The position numbers and the translations under genes are program-made. Positions 5,452-11,062 of a stretch of 11,062 bases of DNA are shown one piece after another. Location of the stretch: contig CALFMR010000107.1 of the NCBI GenBank assembly GCA_937880585.1, positions 1 to 11,062 of the forward strand, given 5' to 3'. The first letter of the stretch is position 1. Each line of letters begins with the position of its first letter. The notes under the pieces were generated by a model. The model searched no databases, was not told where the DNA came from, and saw only the letters and a list, made by a program, of their open reading frames with translations. Source of the stretch: an uncultured Acidobacteriota bacterium (GTDB lineage: Bacteria > Acidobacteriota > Vicinamibacteria > Vicinamibacterales > SCN-69-37).

Positions 5452-7788
5452 ATGGCTGCCGGCCGACGTCCCTCCCCGCGGCCCGCGTGCGGCGTCGTCG
5501 CATTCGCGCTGGCCGCGATCGGCGCGTCACTGCTGACCAGTCGCGCCTCGTCCGCGCGGCAAGCCAGTCACGTTTCTGGCTCGACGCCGCTCTACCTCGA
5601 GCTCGTCGTCAACGGACTCGCGACCGGGCGCGTCGTCCGCGTCGACGCGCGCGACGGACACTACTACATCGATGCGCCTGACTTGCGCGCCGTGCACGTC
5701 GGTGTGCCCGACGAGGCCTCGTCGCCCGTCGCCGTCGACGCGCTGCCGTCGACGCGCGTGACCTATGACCGCTACGCTCAGCGGCTCGAGATCGTCGTCC
5801 CGCCCGAGTCGTTGCCGCTTCAGGTCATGCACGGACGATCGGCGACGCCGCGCGTGCCGGTGTCGACGGCGGCCGGCTTCGTCTTCAACTACGACCTGTA
5901 CGGAGAGACGACCGACGGTGCGTCCGATGCGTCGGCGTTCCTCGATACGCGCGCGTTCGGCCGATGGGGCACGGTGTCGACGACCGGCGTCTCGACGCGC
6001 CTCGGCGATGCCACGGGCCATGCCGTCGTCGAGCGCTACCGCCGGCAGGACACGACGTGGCGCTGGTCCGATGTCGACCGGATGGTCACCTACTCGGCCG
6101 GCGACGTGCAGACGGGATCGCTGCCGTTCACGACGAGCGTGCGCATCGGCGGCGTGACGATCGGGCGCGACTTCGAGGTCCGGCCCGACGTCGTGACCTA
6201 TCCCGTCCCGGAGTTCGCCGGCCGTGCCGCGGTTCCGACGACGGTCGACTTGCTGATCAACGGACGTCCGTCCGCGAGCGCGCAGGCCGCGCCGGGGCCG
6301 TTCACCTTGCAGGGCGTGCCGTTCATCAACGGCGCTGGAACGGCGACGCTCGTCACCACCGACGCCGTCGGCCGGCGCGTGGAGACGACGATGCCGTTCT
6401 ATGCCGCGACGACGCTGCTCGCGCGCGGCATGGTCGACTATTCGATCTCGGCTGGCGCGTTGCGGCGTGCGTACGGTCTCGAGTCGTTCGCCTACGGCCC
6501 GGCCGTCGCGTCGGGCGTGGCCCGCTACGGCGCGACGCCGTTTCTGACCGTCGACGGCCGCGCCGAAGGCGCGCGCGATCGCGCCGTGGGCGGACTCGGC
6601 GCCGACGTGCGCGCTGCGCGCTTCGGCGTGGTCAGCGTCGCGGCCGAACGCAGCCGCGCGGATGCCGGCGCCGGCACGAGCTGGACCGCCGGCTACAACT
6701 ACCTGGCGCCGTGGTTCAGCGTCCAACTGCGGCTCGTCGATCGCAGCGCGCGATTCGCCGACCTGTCGACCGAAGACTTCCCGGGGCGCGTCGACGGACG
6801 GACTGGTCAGGCGAGCGTCGCCGTTCGCCTGGGCGATCACGGCACGGTCGCAGGCGGCGTGTTCACGGGACGCGATCTGTCGGGCGCGTCGCAACAGGTC
6901 GTCAACCTGTCGTACTCGCACGCGGCCGTTCGACGCGGCCACCTGCTCGCGGCCGTGAACCTGCGGCGGGGCGGCGACCGGTCGGCGGCGCTTCAATGGC
7001 TTCTGCCGTTCGGGACTCGCGGAAACGTGACCGTGAGCGGCACGGCGGGCGCCAACGCCGGAGGGCCGCGCGTGCAGTACGTGCGGACCGCGCCCTCGGC
7101 GGGCGGACTGGGCGCGCATCTGGCCTACGCGCCCGGCGAAAACGGCGACCGCCAGGCCGACCTGTCATGGCGCGACAGCCATCTGCAGGCCGACGGTGGG
7201 ACGTACGACCACGGAGGCGCGCCGCGCTACTGGGGCGGATTGTCGGGATCGGCGATCGTCGTGGGGCACAGTCTCTTTCTTGCCGACCGGGTGCCGGATG
7301 CATTCGCCATCGTCGACGCCGGCGGCCGAGAGGGCGTGCCCGTGTACTTCGAGAATCGGCTGATGGGCCGGACCGATGGTCACGGCCGCCTGCTCGTGCC
7401 GTCGGTGGCCGCGTACTACGCGGGCAAGTACGCGATCGACCCGCTGGGACTGCCCCCCGACGTGCGCGTCGGCACGACCGAAACTCGTGTCGCGATCGGA
7501 CGCGGCAGCGGCGCGATCGTCCACTTCGACGTCTCGCCAGCGACCTCCGCGTCCGTCGTACTCGTCGATGCTTCAGACCGTCCGCTGCCGATCGGCGCCG
7601 CCGTCACGCTCGAAGAGACGGGCGAGGTCGTCCCCGTGGGCTGGGACGGCGTCGTCTATCTCGAACACGCATCGGCAACGAATCACCTGACCGTCGTCGG
7701 AGGCAACGGCGCGCGCTGCGTCGCGACCTTCGCTGTCGCGGACGCACACGATGGGGATGCGAGTCCGCGGCGCGTCGTGTGTCGATGA
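5452..7788 (+). CDS. csuD: Outer-membrane usher of the archaic pilus (CsuD-like, FimD/PapC family)
   Basis: A 778-residue usher, the outer-membrane channel that receives chaperone-subunit complexes and polymerises the pilus. Length is in the family range, slightly short. Residues 1-39 hold the signal peptide. The N-terminal periplasmic domain starts at LYLELVVNG (47-55). The barrel begins around FNYDLYGE (145-152). A middle or plug domain follows DFEVRP at about 240 and contains VDLLINGRP and FTLQGVPFINGAG. The long beta-barrel part is rich in alternating strands. A C-terminal domain region begins with VPDAFAIVDAGG at about 612 and carries GVPVYFENRLMGRTDGHGR. C756 and C777 near the end could form a disulfide. 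The start follows the chaperone stop by 3 bases and has no good ribosome site of its own, consistent with coupling. Its TGA overlaps the ATG of the tip gene. Confidence 0.9.
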   Translation: MAAGRRPSPRPACGVVAFALAAIGASLLTSRASSARQASHVSGSTPLYLELVVNGLATGRVVRVDARDGHYYIDAPDLRAVHVGVPDEASSPVAVDALPSTRVTYDRYAQRLEIVVPPESLPLQVMHGRSATPRVPVSTAAGFVFNYDLYGETTDGASDASAFLDTRAFGRWGTVSTTGVSTRLGDATGHAVVERYRRQDTTWRWSDVDRMVTYSAGDVQTGSLPFTTSVRIGGVTIGRDFEVRPDVVTYPVPEFAGRAAVPTTVDLLINGRPSASAQAAPGPFTLQGVPFINGAGTATLVTTDAVGRRVETTMPFYAATTLLARGMVDYSISAGALRRAYGLESFAYGPAVASGVARYGATPFLTVDGRAEGARDRAVGGLGADVRAARFGVVSVAAERSRADAGAGTSWTAGYNYLAPWFSVQLRLVDRSARFADLSTEDFPGRVDGRTGQASVAVRLGDHGTVAGGVFTGRDLSGASQQVVNLSYSHAAVRRGHLLAAVNLRRGGDRSAALQWLLPFGTRGNVTVSGTAGANAGGPRVQYVRTAPSAGGLGAHLAYAPGENGDRQADLSWRDSHLQADGGTYDHGGAPRYWGGLSGSAIVVGHSLFLADRVPDAFAIVDAGGREGVPVYFENRLMGRTDGHGRLLVPSVAAYYAGKYAIDPLGLPPDVRVGTTETRVAIGRGSGAIVHFDVSPATSASVVLVDASDRPLPIGAAVTLEETGEVVPVGWDGVVYLEHASATNHLTVVGGNGARCVATFAVADAHDGDASPRRVVCR

Positions 7789-8765
7789 CGATGTCTTCGA
7801 TCTGCGCGAGAAGTCGTTGGGGCACCGTCGCGCTCGCGGCGCTGGCTCTCGTGTTTGGCGCGGCGCGGGCCGAGGCCGCCTGCACGGCCTCGGCGGCGAA
7901 CGACGCGGCCTTTGGAAGCGTCACGTCGTTCGACGCCGGAGGTACATCGCAGCAGACGTCCACCATCGACGCGGGGCTGACGTGTACGGGCGCGTTCCTT
8001 GCGATTCTGCGGGTGAACGATTTCATCGACGCGACGATCACGTCGACGGCGGGCGGCCTTCGCGGACCGACCGGCGATCTCATTCCGTACACGCTCTACG
8101 CCGACAGCACGACGACGTACCCGATCGCATTGGGCACGCCGTTCAACTATCACACGGGCACGTTGCTCGACATTCTCGGCCTGTTGAGCGGCGGCACGCA
8201 CGATCTGCCGATGTTCATCCGTACGACGCCGGGCGCGAACGTCGCGGCGGGCACCTACACGGACACGCTGTCGGTCGCGTGGCATTGGGACTACTGCGAC
8301 GGGGTCGGTGTCGGCGGCTTCTGCACCGATCACGACGTCGGAAGCGGCAGCTCGACGTTCCAGGTGACGCTCGTCGTCACGAATGCCTGCGAGATCACGT
8401 CCGTGTCCGACGTCGACTTCGGCCAGGCGCCGACGCCGGCGAGCTTCGACGCCGTGACCGGGAGCCTCGCCGTGCTTTGCACGCGCGGGCTGGCCTCGTA
8501 CACGGTCGGCCTCGGTGCGGGCCTTCATCCGTCGGCTGGCCGCCGGCAGATGGCCAACGGCGGCAGCGTGCTCCAATACGATCTGTTCAAGCCGGCGACG
8601 AACGAGGTCTGGGGTGCGGCCGGCGCGGCGCGAGCGCAGAACACGGCCCCGGCCGACGGGCTCGCCTCGCAGGTGTTCGACTACCGCGCCGTCATCTACG
8701 CCGACCAGCCCACGCCTCCCGTCGGCATTTATACAGACAGCGTCGTCGTAGACGTGGCGTTTTGA
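7785..8765 (+). CDS. csuE: Two-domain SCPU tip subunit (CsuE-like)
   Basis: A 326-residue secreted protein with two SCPU-type domains, the plan of the CsuE tip adhesin. ATG 7785 overlaps the usher stop as ATGA; ATG 7791 is also possible. The signal peptide covers residues 1-31 (VALAALALVFGAARAEA). Domain 1 (about 32-170) has C33 and C67, FGSVTSFDAGG, IPYTLYAD at 100-107 and AGTYTDTLSVAWHWDYC at 155-171. A short linker carries C171 and C180. Domain 2 (about 190-326) starts with the strand TFQVTLVVTNAC, has C202 and C232, DFGQAP at 211-216 and ends IYTDSVVVDVAF. In this architecture domain 2 receives a donor strand and domain 1 sits at the distal end. A hydrophobic loop, LLDILGLL at 127-134, could contact surfaces as proposed for CsuE. 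The receptor or surface bound is unknown. The reading frame stays open far upstream inside the usher, an effect of high GC. Confidence 0.87.
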   Translation: MTMSSICARSRWGTVALAALALVFGAARAEAACTASAANDAAFGSVTSFDAGGTSQQTSTIDAGLTCTGAFLAILRVNDFIDATITSTAGGLRGPTGDLIPYTLYADSTTTYPIALGTPFNYHTGTLLDILGLLSGGTHDLPMFIRTTPGANVAAGTYTDTLSVAWHWDYCDGVGVGGFCTDHDVGSGSSTFQVTLVVTNACEITSVSDVDFGQAPTPASFDAVTGSLAVLCTRGLASYTVGLGAGLHPSAGRRQMANGGSVLQYDLFKPATNEVWGAAGAARAQNTAPADGLASQVFDYRAVIYADQPTPPVGIYTDSVVVDVAF

Positions 8766-8770
8766 CACCG

Positions 8771-8836
8771 CGAGCCCCCGAGCGGAGCGAGGGCGGCGAA
8801 GCGCGTAGCGTTGGGGGTGGGGCCCCAACGCGCTCG
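8771..8836 (+). repeat. G/C-rich hairpin element between pilus and mqnC genes
   Basis: This stretch forms nested inverted repeats: an outer CGAGC (8771-8775) with GCTCG (8832-8836), and an inner 9-bp stem GCGTTGGGG (8808-8816) with CCCCAACGC (8823-8831) around a 6-base loop. It also repeats GAGCG (GAGCGGAGCG at 8780-8789), with variants GAAGCG and GTAGCG. It resembles REP-like intergenic elements more than a protein-coding or simple terminator sequence; the nearest T run (8853-8857) is 21 bases past the stem. Whether it occurs elsewhere in the genome cannot be seen here. Confidence 0.5.
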
Positions 8837-8843
8837 AAAGAAG

Positions 8844-8897
8844 ATGACCCGCTTTTTGACGCCGCGTCGTCTGCCGCGCTACCGTTACGAACGATGA
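8844..8897 (+). CDS. Possible 17-residue ORF overlapping the mqnC start
   Basis: ATG 8844 opens a 17-codon frame encoding MTRFLTPRRLPRYRYER, a very basic peptide. Its TGA (8895-8897) overlaps the mqnC ATG at 8894 as ATGA, the same coupling seen at the mqnA and tip-subunit starts. AAAG at 8837-8840 is only a weak ribosome site. The peptide may have no function beyond bringing ribosomes to mqnC, which has no Shine-Dalgarno sequence of its own. Chance is possible: the frame has no stop back to 8766. Confidence 0.3.
   Translation: MTRFLTPRRLPRYRYER
8856..8885 (+). promoter_or_regulatory. Weak candidate sigma-70 promoter for mqnC
   Basis: TTGACG (8856-8861, 5 of 6 to the -35 consensus) is followed after 18 bases by TACCGT (8880-8885, only 3 of 6 to the -10 consensus). 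Transcription would begin at about 8892, giving a nearly leaderless mqnC mRNA. The poor -10 makes this doubtful. Confidence 0.22.
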
Positions 8898-10114
8898 CCG
8901 TGAGCGACATTGCGGGGCGCGTGGCTGCCGGCGGGCGCCTTTCGCGTGAGGAGGCGGTGGCGCTCTACGCCGAGGCGCCCACACCGCTCCTCGGCGCGCT
9001 GGCCGACGACGTCCGCGCGCGCAAACACCCGGAAGGCGTCGTCACCTACATCATCGACCGCAACGTCAACTACACGAACGTCTGCGTGGCGCGCTGCAAG
9101 TTCTGTGCGTTCTACCGGCCCGTCGGATCGGCCGAGGGCTATACGCTGGGCTTCGACGAGATCTTCCGGAAGATCGACGAGACGATCCGGCTCGGCGGCG
9201 TGCAGCTGCTCCTGCAGGGCGGCCACAACCCGGACGTGCCGTTGGCCTGGTACGAAGATTTGTTCCGAGCCGTCAAGGAGCGCTATCCGTCGTTCCGCCT
9301 GCACGCGCTCTCGCCGCCTGAAGTCCTGCACATCTCACGGCTCTCGCAATTGGCCGTGCCGGTTGTCATCGATCGGCTCATCGCGGCGGGACTCGACAGC
9401 ATTCCCGGCGGCGGCGCCGAGATCCTCGTCGACCGTGTCCGCCGGCATCTCAACTGCTACAACAAGGCGACGGCCGATCAGTGGATCGACGTCATGCGCC
9501 ACGCGCACCGCGCCGGTCTGCGCACGACGGCGACGATGATGTACGGCACGGTCGAGACGCCCGAAGAACGCATCGAACATCTGCTGCGGCTGCGCGATCT
9601 GCAGGATGAAACCGGCGGGTTCACGGCGTTCATCACGTGGAGTTTCCAGCCGAGTCACACCGAGCTCGGCGGCATCGAAGCGACGGGCGTCGAGTATCTG
9701 CGGACGCTCGCCATCGCGCGTCTCGTGCTCGACAACTTCGACAACCTGCAGGCCTCGTGGGTCACGCAGGGTGGCAAAGTCGGCCAGCTCAGTCTCGCCT
9801 ATGGCGCGAACGACATGGGCAGCGTGATGATCGAAGAGAACGTCGTGCGCGCGGCCGGCGCCGAGTACTGCATGGACGAAGTCGAGGTCGTCCGTCACAT
9901 CGAAGCGGCCGGGTTCGTCGCCAAGCGCCGCACCATGCACTACGACATTCTGGGCGATCCGATCTTCCGCGAGCGCGACGTGCCGCGCATGCTCGAGCTG
10001 GCCGTCGCCCGTTCGGACGGACGCGGCGGCGAGGCGGCCGATCTCACCTCCTACGAGGCCCGCAGCACAGCGGCCCGGCGCGCGCGCGCCGGCGTGCCGC
10101 CGGCCACGGTCTGA
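8894..10114 (+). CDS. mqnC: Cyclic dehypoxanthinyl futalosine synthase MqnC (radical SAM)
   Basis: A 406-residue radical-SAM enzyme that cyclises dehypoxanthine futalosine in the futalosine menaquinone pathway. The cluster motif is intact: C64-V-A-R-C68-K-F-C71, preceded by YIIDRNVNYTNV at 52-63 and followed by AFYR. LLQGGHNP at 106-113, HALSPPEV at 137-144 and SIPGGGAEI at 169-177 are the SAM- and substrate-site segments. ATMMYGTVET and SWVTQGGKVGQLSLAYGAND toward the C terminus are typical of MqnC and argue against MqnE, CofG or CofH. The last 30 or so residues form an Arg/Ala-rich tail beyond the usual end. ATG 8894 is the first in-frame start that fits family alignments. The open frame extends far upstream through the tip-subunit gene without meaning. 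No ribosome site precedes it; coupling to the small upstream ORF or a leaderless mRNA could explain this. Confidence 0.93.
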   Translation: MTVSDIAGRVAAGGRLSREEAVALYAEAPTPLLGALADDVRARKHPEGVVTYIIDRNVNYTNVCVARCKFCAFYRPVGSAEGYTLGFDEIFRKIDETIRLGGVQLLLQGGHNPDVPLAWYEDLFRAVKERYPSFRLHALSPPEVLHISRLSQLAVPVVIDRLIAAGLDSIPGGGAEILVDRVRRHLNCYNKATADQWIDVMRHAHRAGLRTTATMMYGTVETPEERIEHLLRLRDLQDETGGFTAFITWSFQPSHTELGGIEATGVEYLRTLAIARLVLDNFDNLQASWVTQGGKVGQLSLAYGANDMGSVMIEENVVRAAGAEYCMDEVEVVRHIEAAGFVAKRRTMHYDILGDPIFRERDVPRMLELAVARSDGRGGEAADLTSYEARSTAARRARAGVPPATV

Positions 10115-10177
10115 GCGCGTCGCGGGCACGCTGCCGCTCACGCGTCCGGCCGGCCGTTCTTCACCGTATCCATACAC

Positions 10178-11062
10178 ATGTCGACCTGCTACGCGGCCCG
10201 TTGGGTCCTGCCGATTCACACCCCGCCCGTGGCATACGGCTGGGTGGAAATCGACGAGGGGCGCGTACGCCGCGTGGGCGCCGGGGCGCCGCCCGTGAAG
10301 GCCGAGGTGCTCGGCGACGTGGCGATTCTGCCCGGGCTCGTCAACGCGCACACGCATCTCGAGCTCAGCGGTCTGGCCGGCCGTGTGCCGCCGGCCGCGT
10401 CGATGGTGGACTGGATCCGCGCGCTCATTGCCGAGCGCGGACGAGCGGCCACCGCCGGTGAGACGATCGACGTCGAGGCGGTGCGGCAGGCCGCACGAGT
10501 GATGCACGAGACCGGGACCGTACTCGTCGGCGACATCACCAACAGCCTCGCGAGCATCTCCGCGATCGCCGACGCCGGACTGGATGGCGTCATCTTCCAC
10601 GAGCTGCTCGGTTTCGACGCCGCCGATCCGGACGTCATCGTCCGCGCCGCCTGGTCGCGCGTCGACGCCGCGCTCGAAGCCGGACGTGGCGCCGCCGATC
10701 TCCGTCCGTCGGTCGTCGCGCACGCACCGTACTCGGTCTCGCCCGGACTCTTCGCGGAGATTGCCTGGGCCGCGCGCGACGCGCCGCTGGCCGTCCATCT
10801 GGGCGAGTCGGTCGAGGAGCTCGAGCTCCTGCGCACGGGGCACGGCGCGTTCCGCGATCTCCTGACGACGCTCGGTGTCTGGACGGACGAGTGGACGGTG
10901 CCCGGCTGCGATCCGGTGGAGTATCTCGATCGCCTGGGCTACCTGCGGCCCAGCGTGCTCGCCGTTCACGGCGTCCATCTGCACGACGCGGGACTCGAGC
11001 GGCTCCGCGACGCGGGTGGCGTGCTCGTGACCTGTCCGCGCAGCAACGAGTGGGTGGGAGCG
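10178..11062 (+). CDS. mqnX: Amidohydrolase, probable aminodeoxyfutalosine deaminase (partial, 3' end outside window)
   Basis: 295 codons are visible, with no stop before the window edge. It belongs to the metal-dependent amidohydrolase superfamily (MtaD/SsnA/TrzN-like deaminases). LPGLVNAHTHLELSG at 51-65 carries the HxH metal ligands H58 and H60; HAPYSVSP begins at H182, HLGESVEEL at H207, VHGVHL includes H264, and CPRSNEW at 286-292 precedes the expected catalytic aspartate, which would lie beyond the edge. In some futalosine-pathway bacteria a member of this family converts aminodeoxyfutalosine to futalosine before MqnB acts. The position 63 bases after mqnC supports that role, though substrate cannot be read from sequence and a related adenosine-type deaminase is possible. 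ATG 10178 is the only start in the frame after the mqnC stop; no clear ribosome site precedes it. Confidence 0.82.
   Translation, partial: MSTCYAARWVLPIHTPPVAYGWVEIDEGRVRRVGAGAPPVKAEVLGDVAILPGLVNAHTHLELSGLAGRVPPAASMVDWIRALIAERGRAATAGETIDVEAVRQAARVMHETGTVLVGDITNSLASISAIADAGLDGVIFHELLGFDAADPDVIVRAAWSRVDAALEAGRGAADLRPSVVAHAPYSVSPGLFAEIAWAARDAPLAVHLGESVEELELLRTGHGAFRDLLTTLGVWTDEWTVPGCDPVEYLDRLGYLRPSVLAVHGVHLHDAGLERLRDAGGVLVTCPRSNEWVGA

Noticed and set aside
5964..8765. A 933-codon open frame on the + strand running through the usher into the tip-subunit gene
   Set aside because: Only the part from 7785 makes sense as protein. The upstream part is an Arg-rich shadow of the usher, caused by the scarcity of stops in GC-rich DNA.
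8808..8857. Rho-independent terminator after the pilus operon
   Set aside because: The 9-bp stem is strong, but the T run (8853-8857) begins 21 bases after it and not directly at its foot.
7751..10114. A 787-codon open frame extending mqnC upstream through the tip-subunit gene
   Set aside because: The upstream 380 or so codons are Arg-rich shadow sequence; recognisable MqnC sequence begins just after ATG 8894.
8894..10114. CofG/CofH (F420 synthesis) or MqnE identity for the radical-SAM gene
   Set aside because: The LLQGGHNP and WVTQGGKVGQLSLAYGAND segments and the menaquinone neighbours fit MqnC; no F420 genes are present in the window.
9335..10984. A 549-codon antisense open frame opposite mqnC and mqnX
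   Set aside because: Composition is that of a reverse-strand shadow (His, Arg, Asp, Gly rich), no domain is recognisable, and the + strand has clear enzymes. The same applies to the antisense frames at 5527-7119, 3454-4566, 2355-3713 and 7683-8984.

Overview
The window is a GC-rich bacterial chromosome segment with G or C at most third codon positions. All real genes are on the + strand and tightly packed. It holds a futalosine-type menaquinone biosynthesis locus that is interrupted by a complete archaic (Csu-type) chaperone-usher pilus gene cluster. The futalosine pathway, spore-coat-U pilins and a possible sigma-54 promoter together suggest a Gram-negative bacterium. An Acidobacteriota (Vicinamibacteria-like) origin is my best guess, but this is inference and no marker gene proves it.

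Layout. Bases 1-128 are an intergenic or leader stretch with a plausible sigma-70 promoter. Bases 129-3299 hold the first menaquinone block: a UbiD-family decarboxylase, a protein that looks like an aminodeoxyfutalosine synthase (MqnE) without its radical-SAM cluster motif, and chorismate dehydratase MqnA. The last two overlap by ATGA. Bases 3300-3474 are a non-coding gap rich in inverted repeats, with a good match to a sigma-54 promoter close to the first pilin gene. Bases 3475-8765 are the pilus operon: two single-domain SCPU pilins, a periplasmic chaperone, an outer-membrane usher and a two-domain SCPU tip subunit. Bases 8766-8893 hold a G/C-rich hairpin element and a possible 17-codon ORF that overlaps the next start codon. 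Bases 8894-11062 hold the second menaquinone block: radical-SAM MqnC and an amidohydrolase (probable aminodeoxyfutalosine deaminase, MqnX) that runs off the window.

How the genes work together. MqnA converts chorismate to 3-enolpyruvylbenzoate. MqnE joins this to SAM-derived adenosine, giving aminodeoxyfutalosine. MqnX deaminates it to futalosine, MqnB (not in window) removes hypoxanthine, and MqnC cyclises the product. After MqnD (not in window) and prenylation, a UbiD-like enzyme decarboxylates the naphthoate ring. The pilus genes form a self-contained secretion and assembly system: subunits cross the inner membrane by signal peptide, are folded by the chaperone, and are exported by the usher with the two-domain subunit at the tip.

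The points most worth a second look are the cluster-less MqnE-like protein beside mqnA, the sigma-54-type element in front of the pilus operon, the placement of the pilus cluster inside a quinone locus, and the hairpin element plus mini-ORF at the pilus/mqnC junction.
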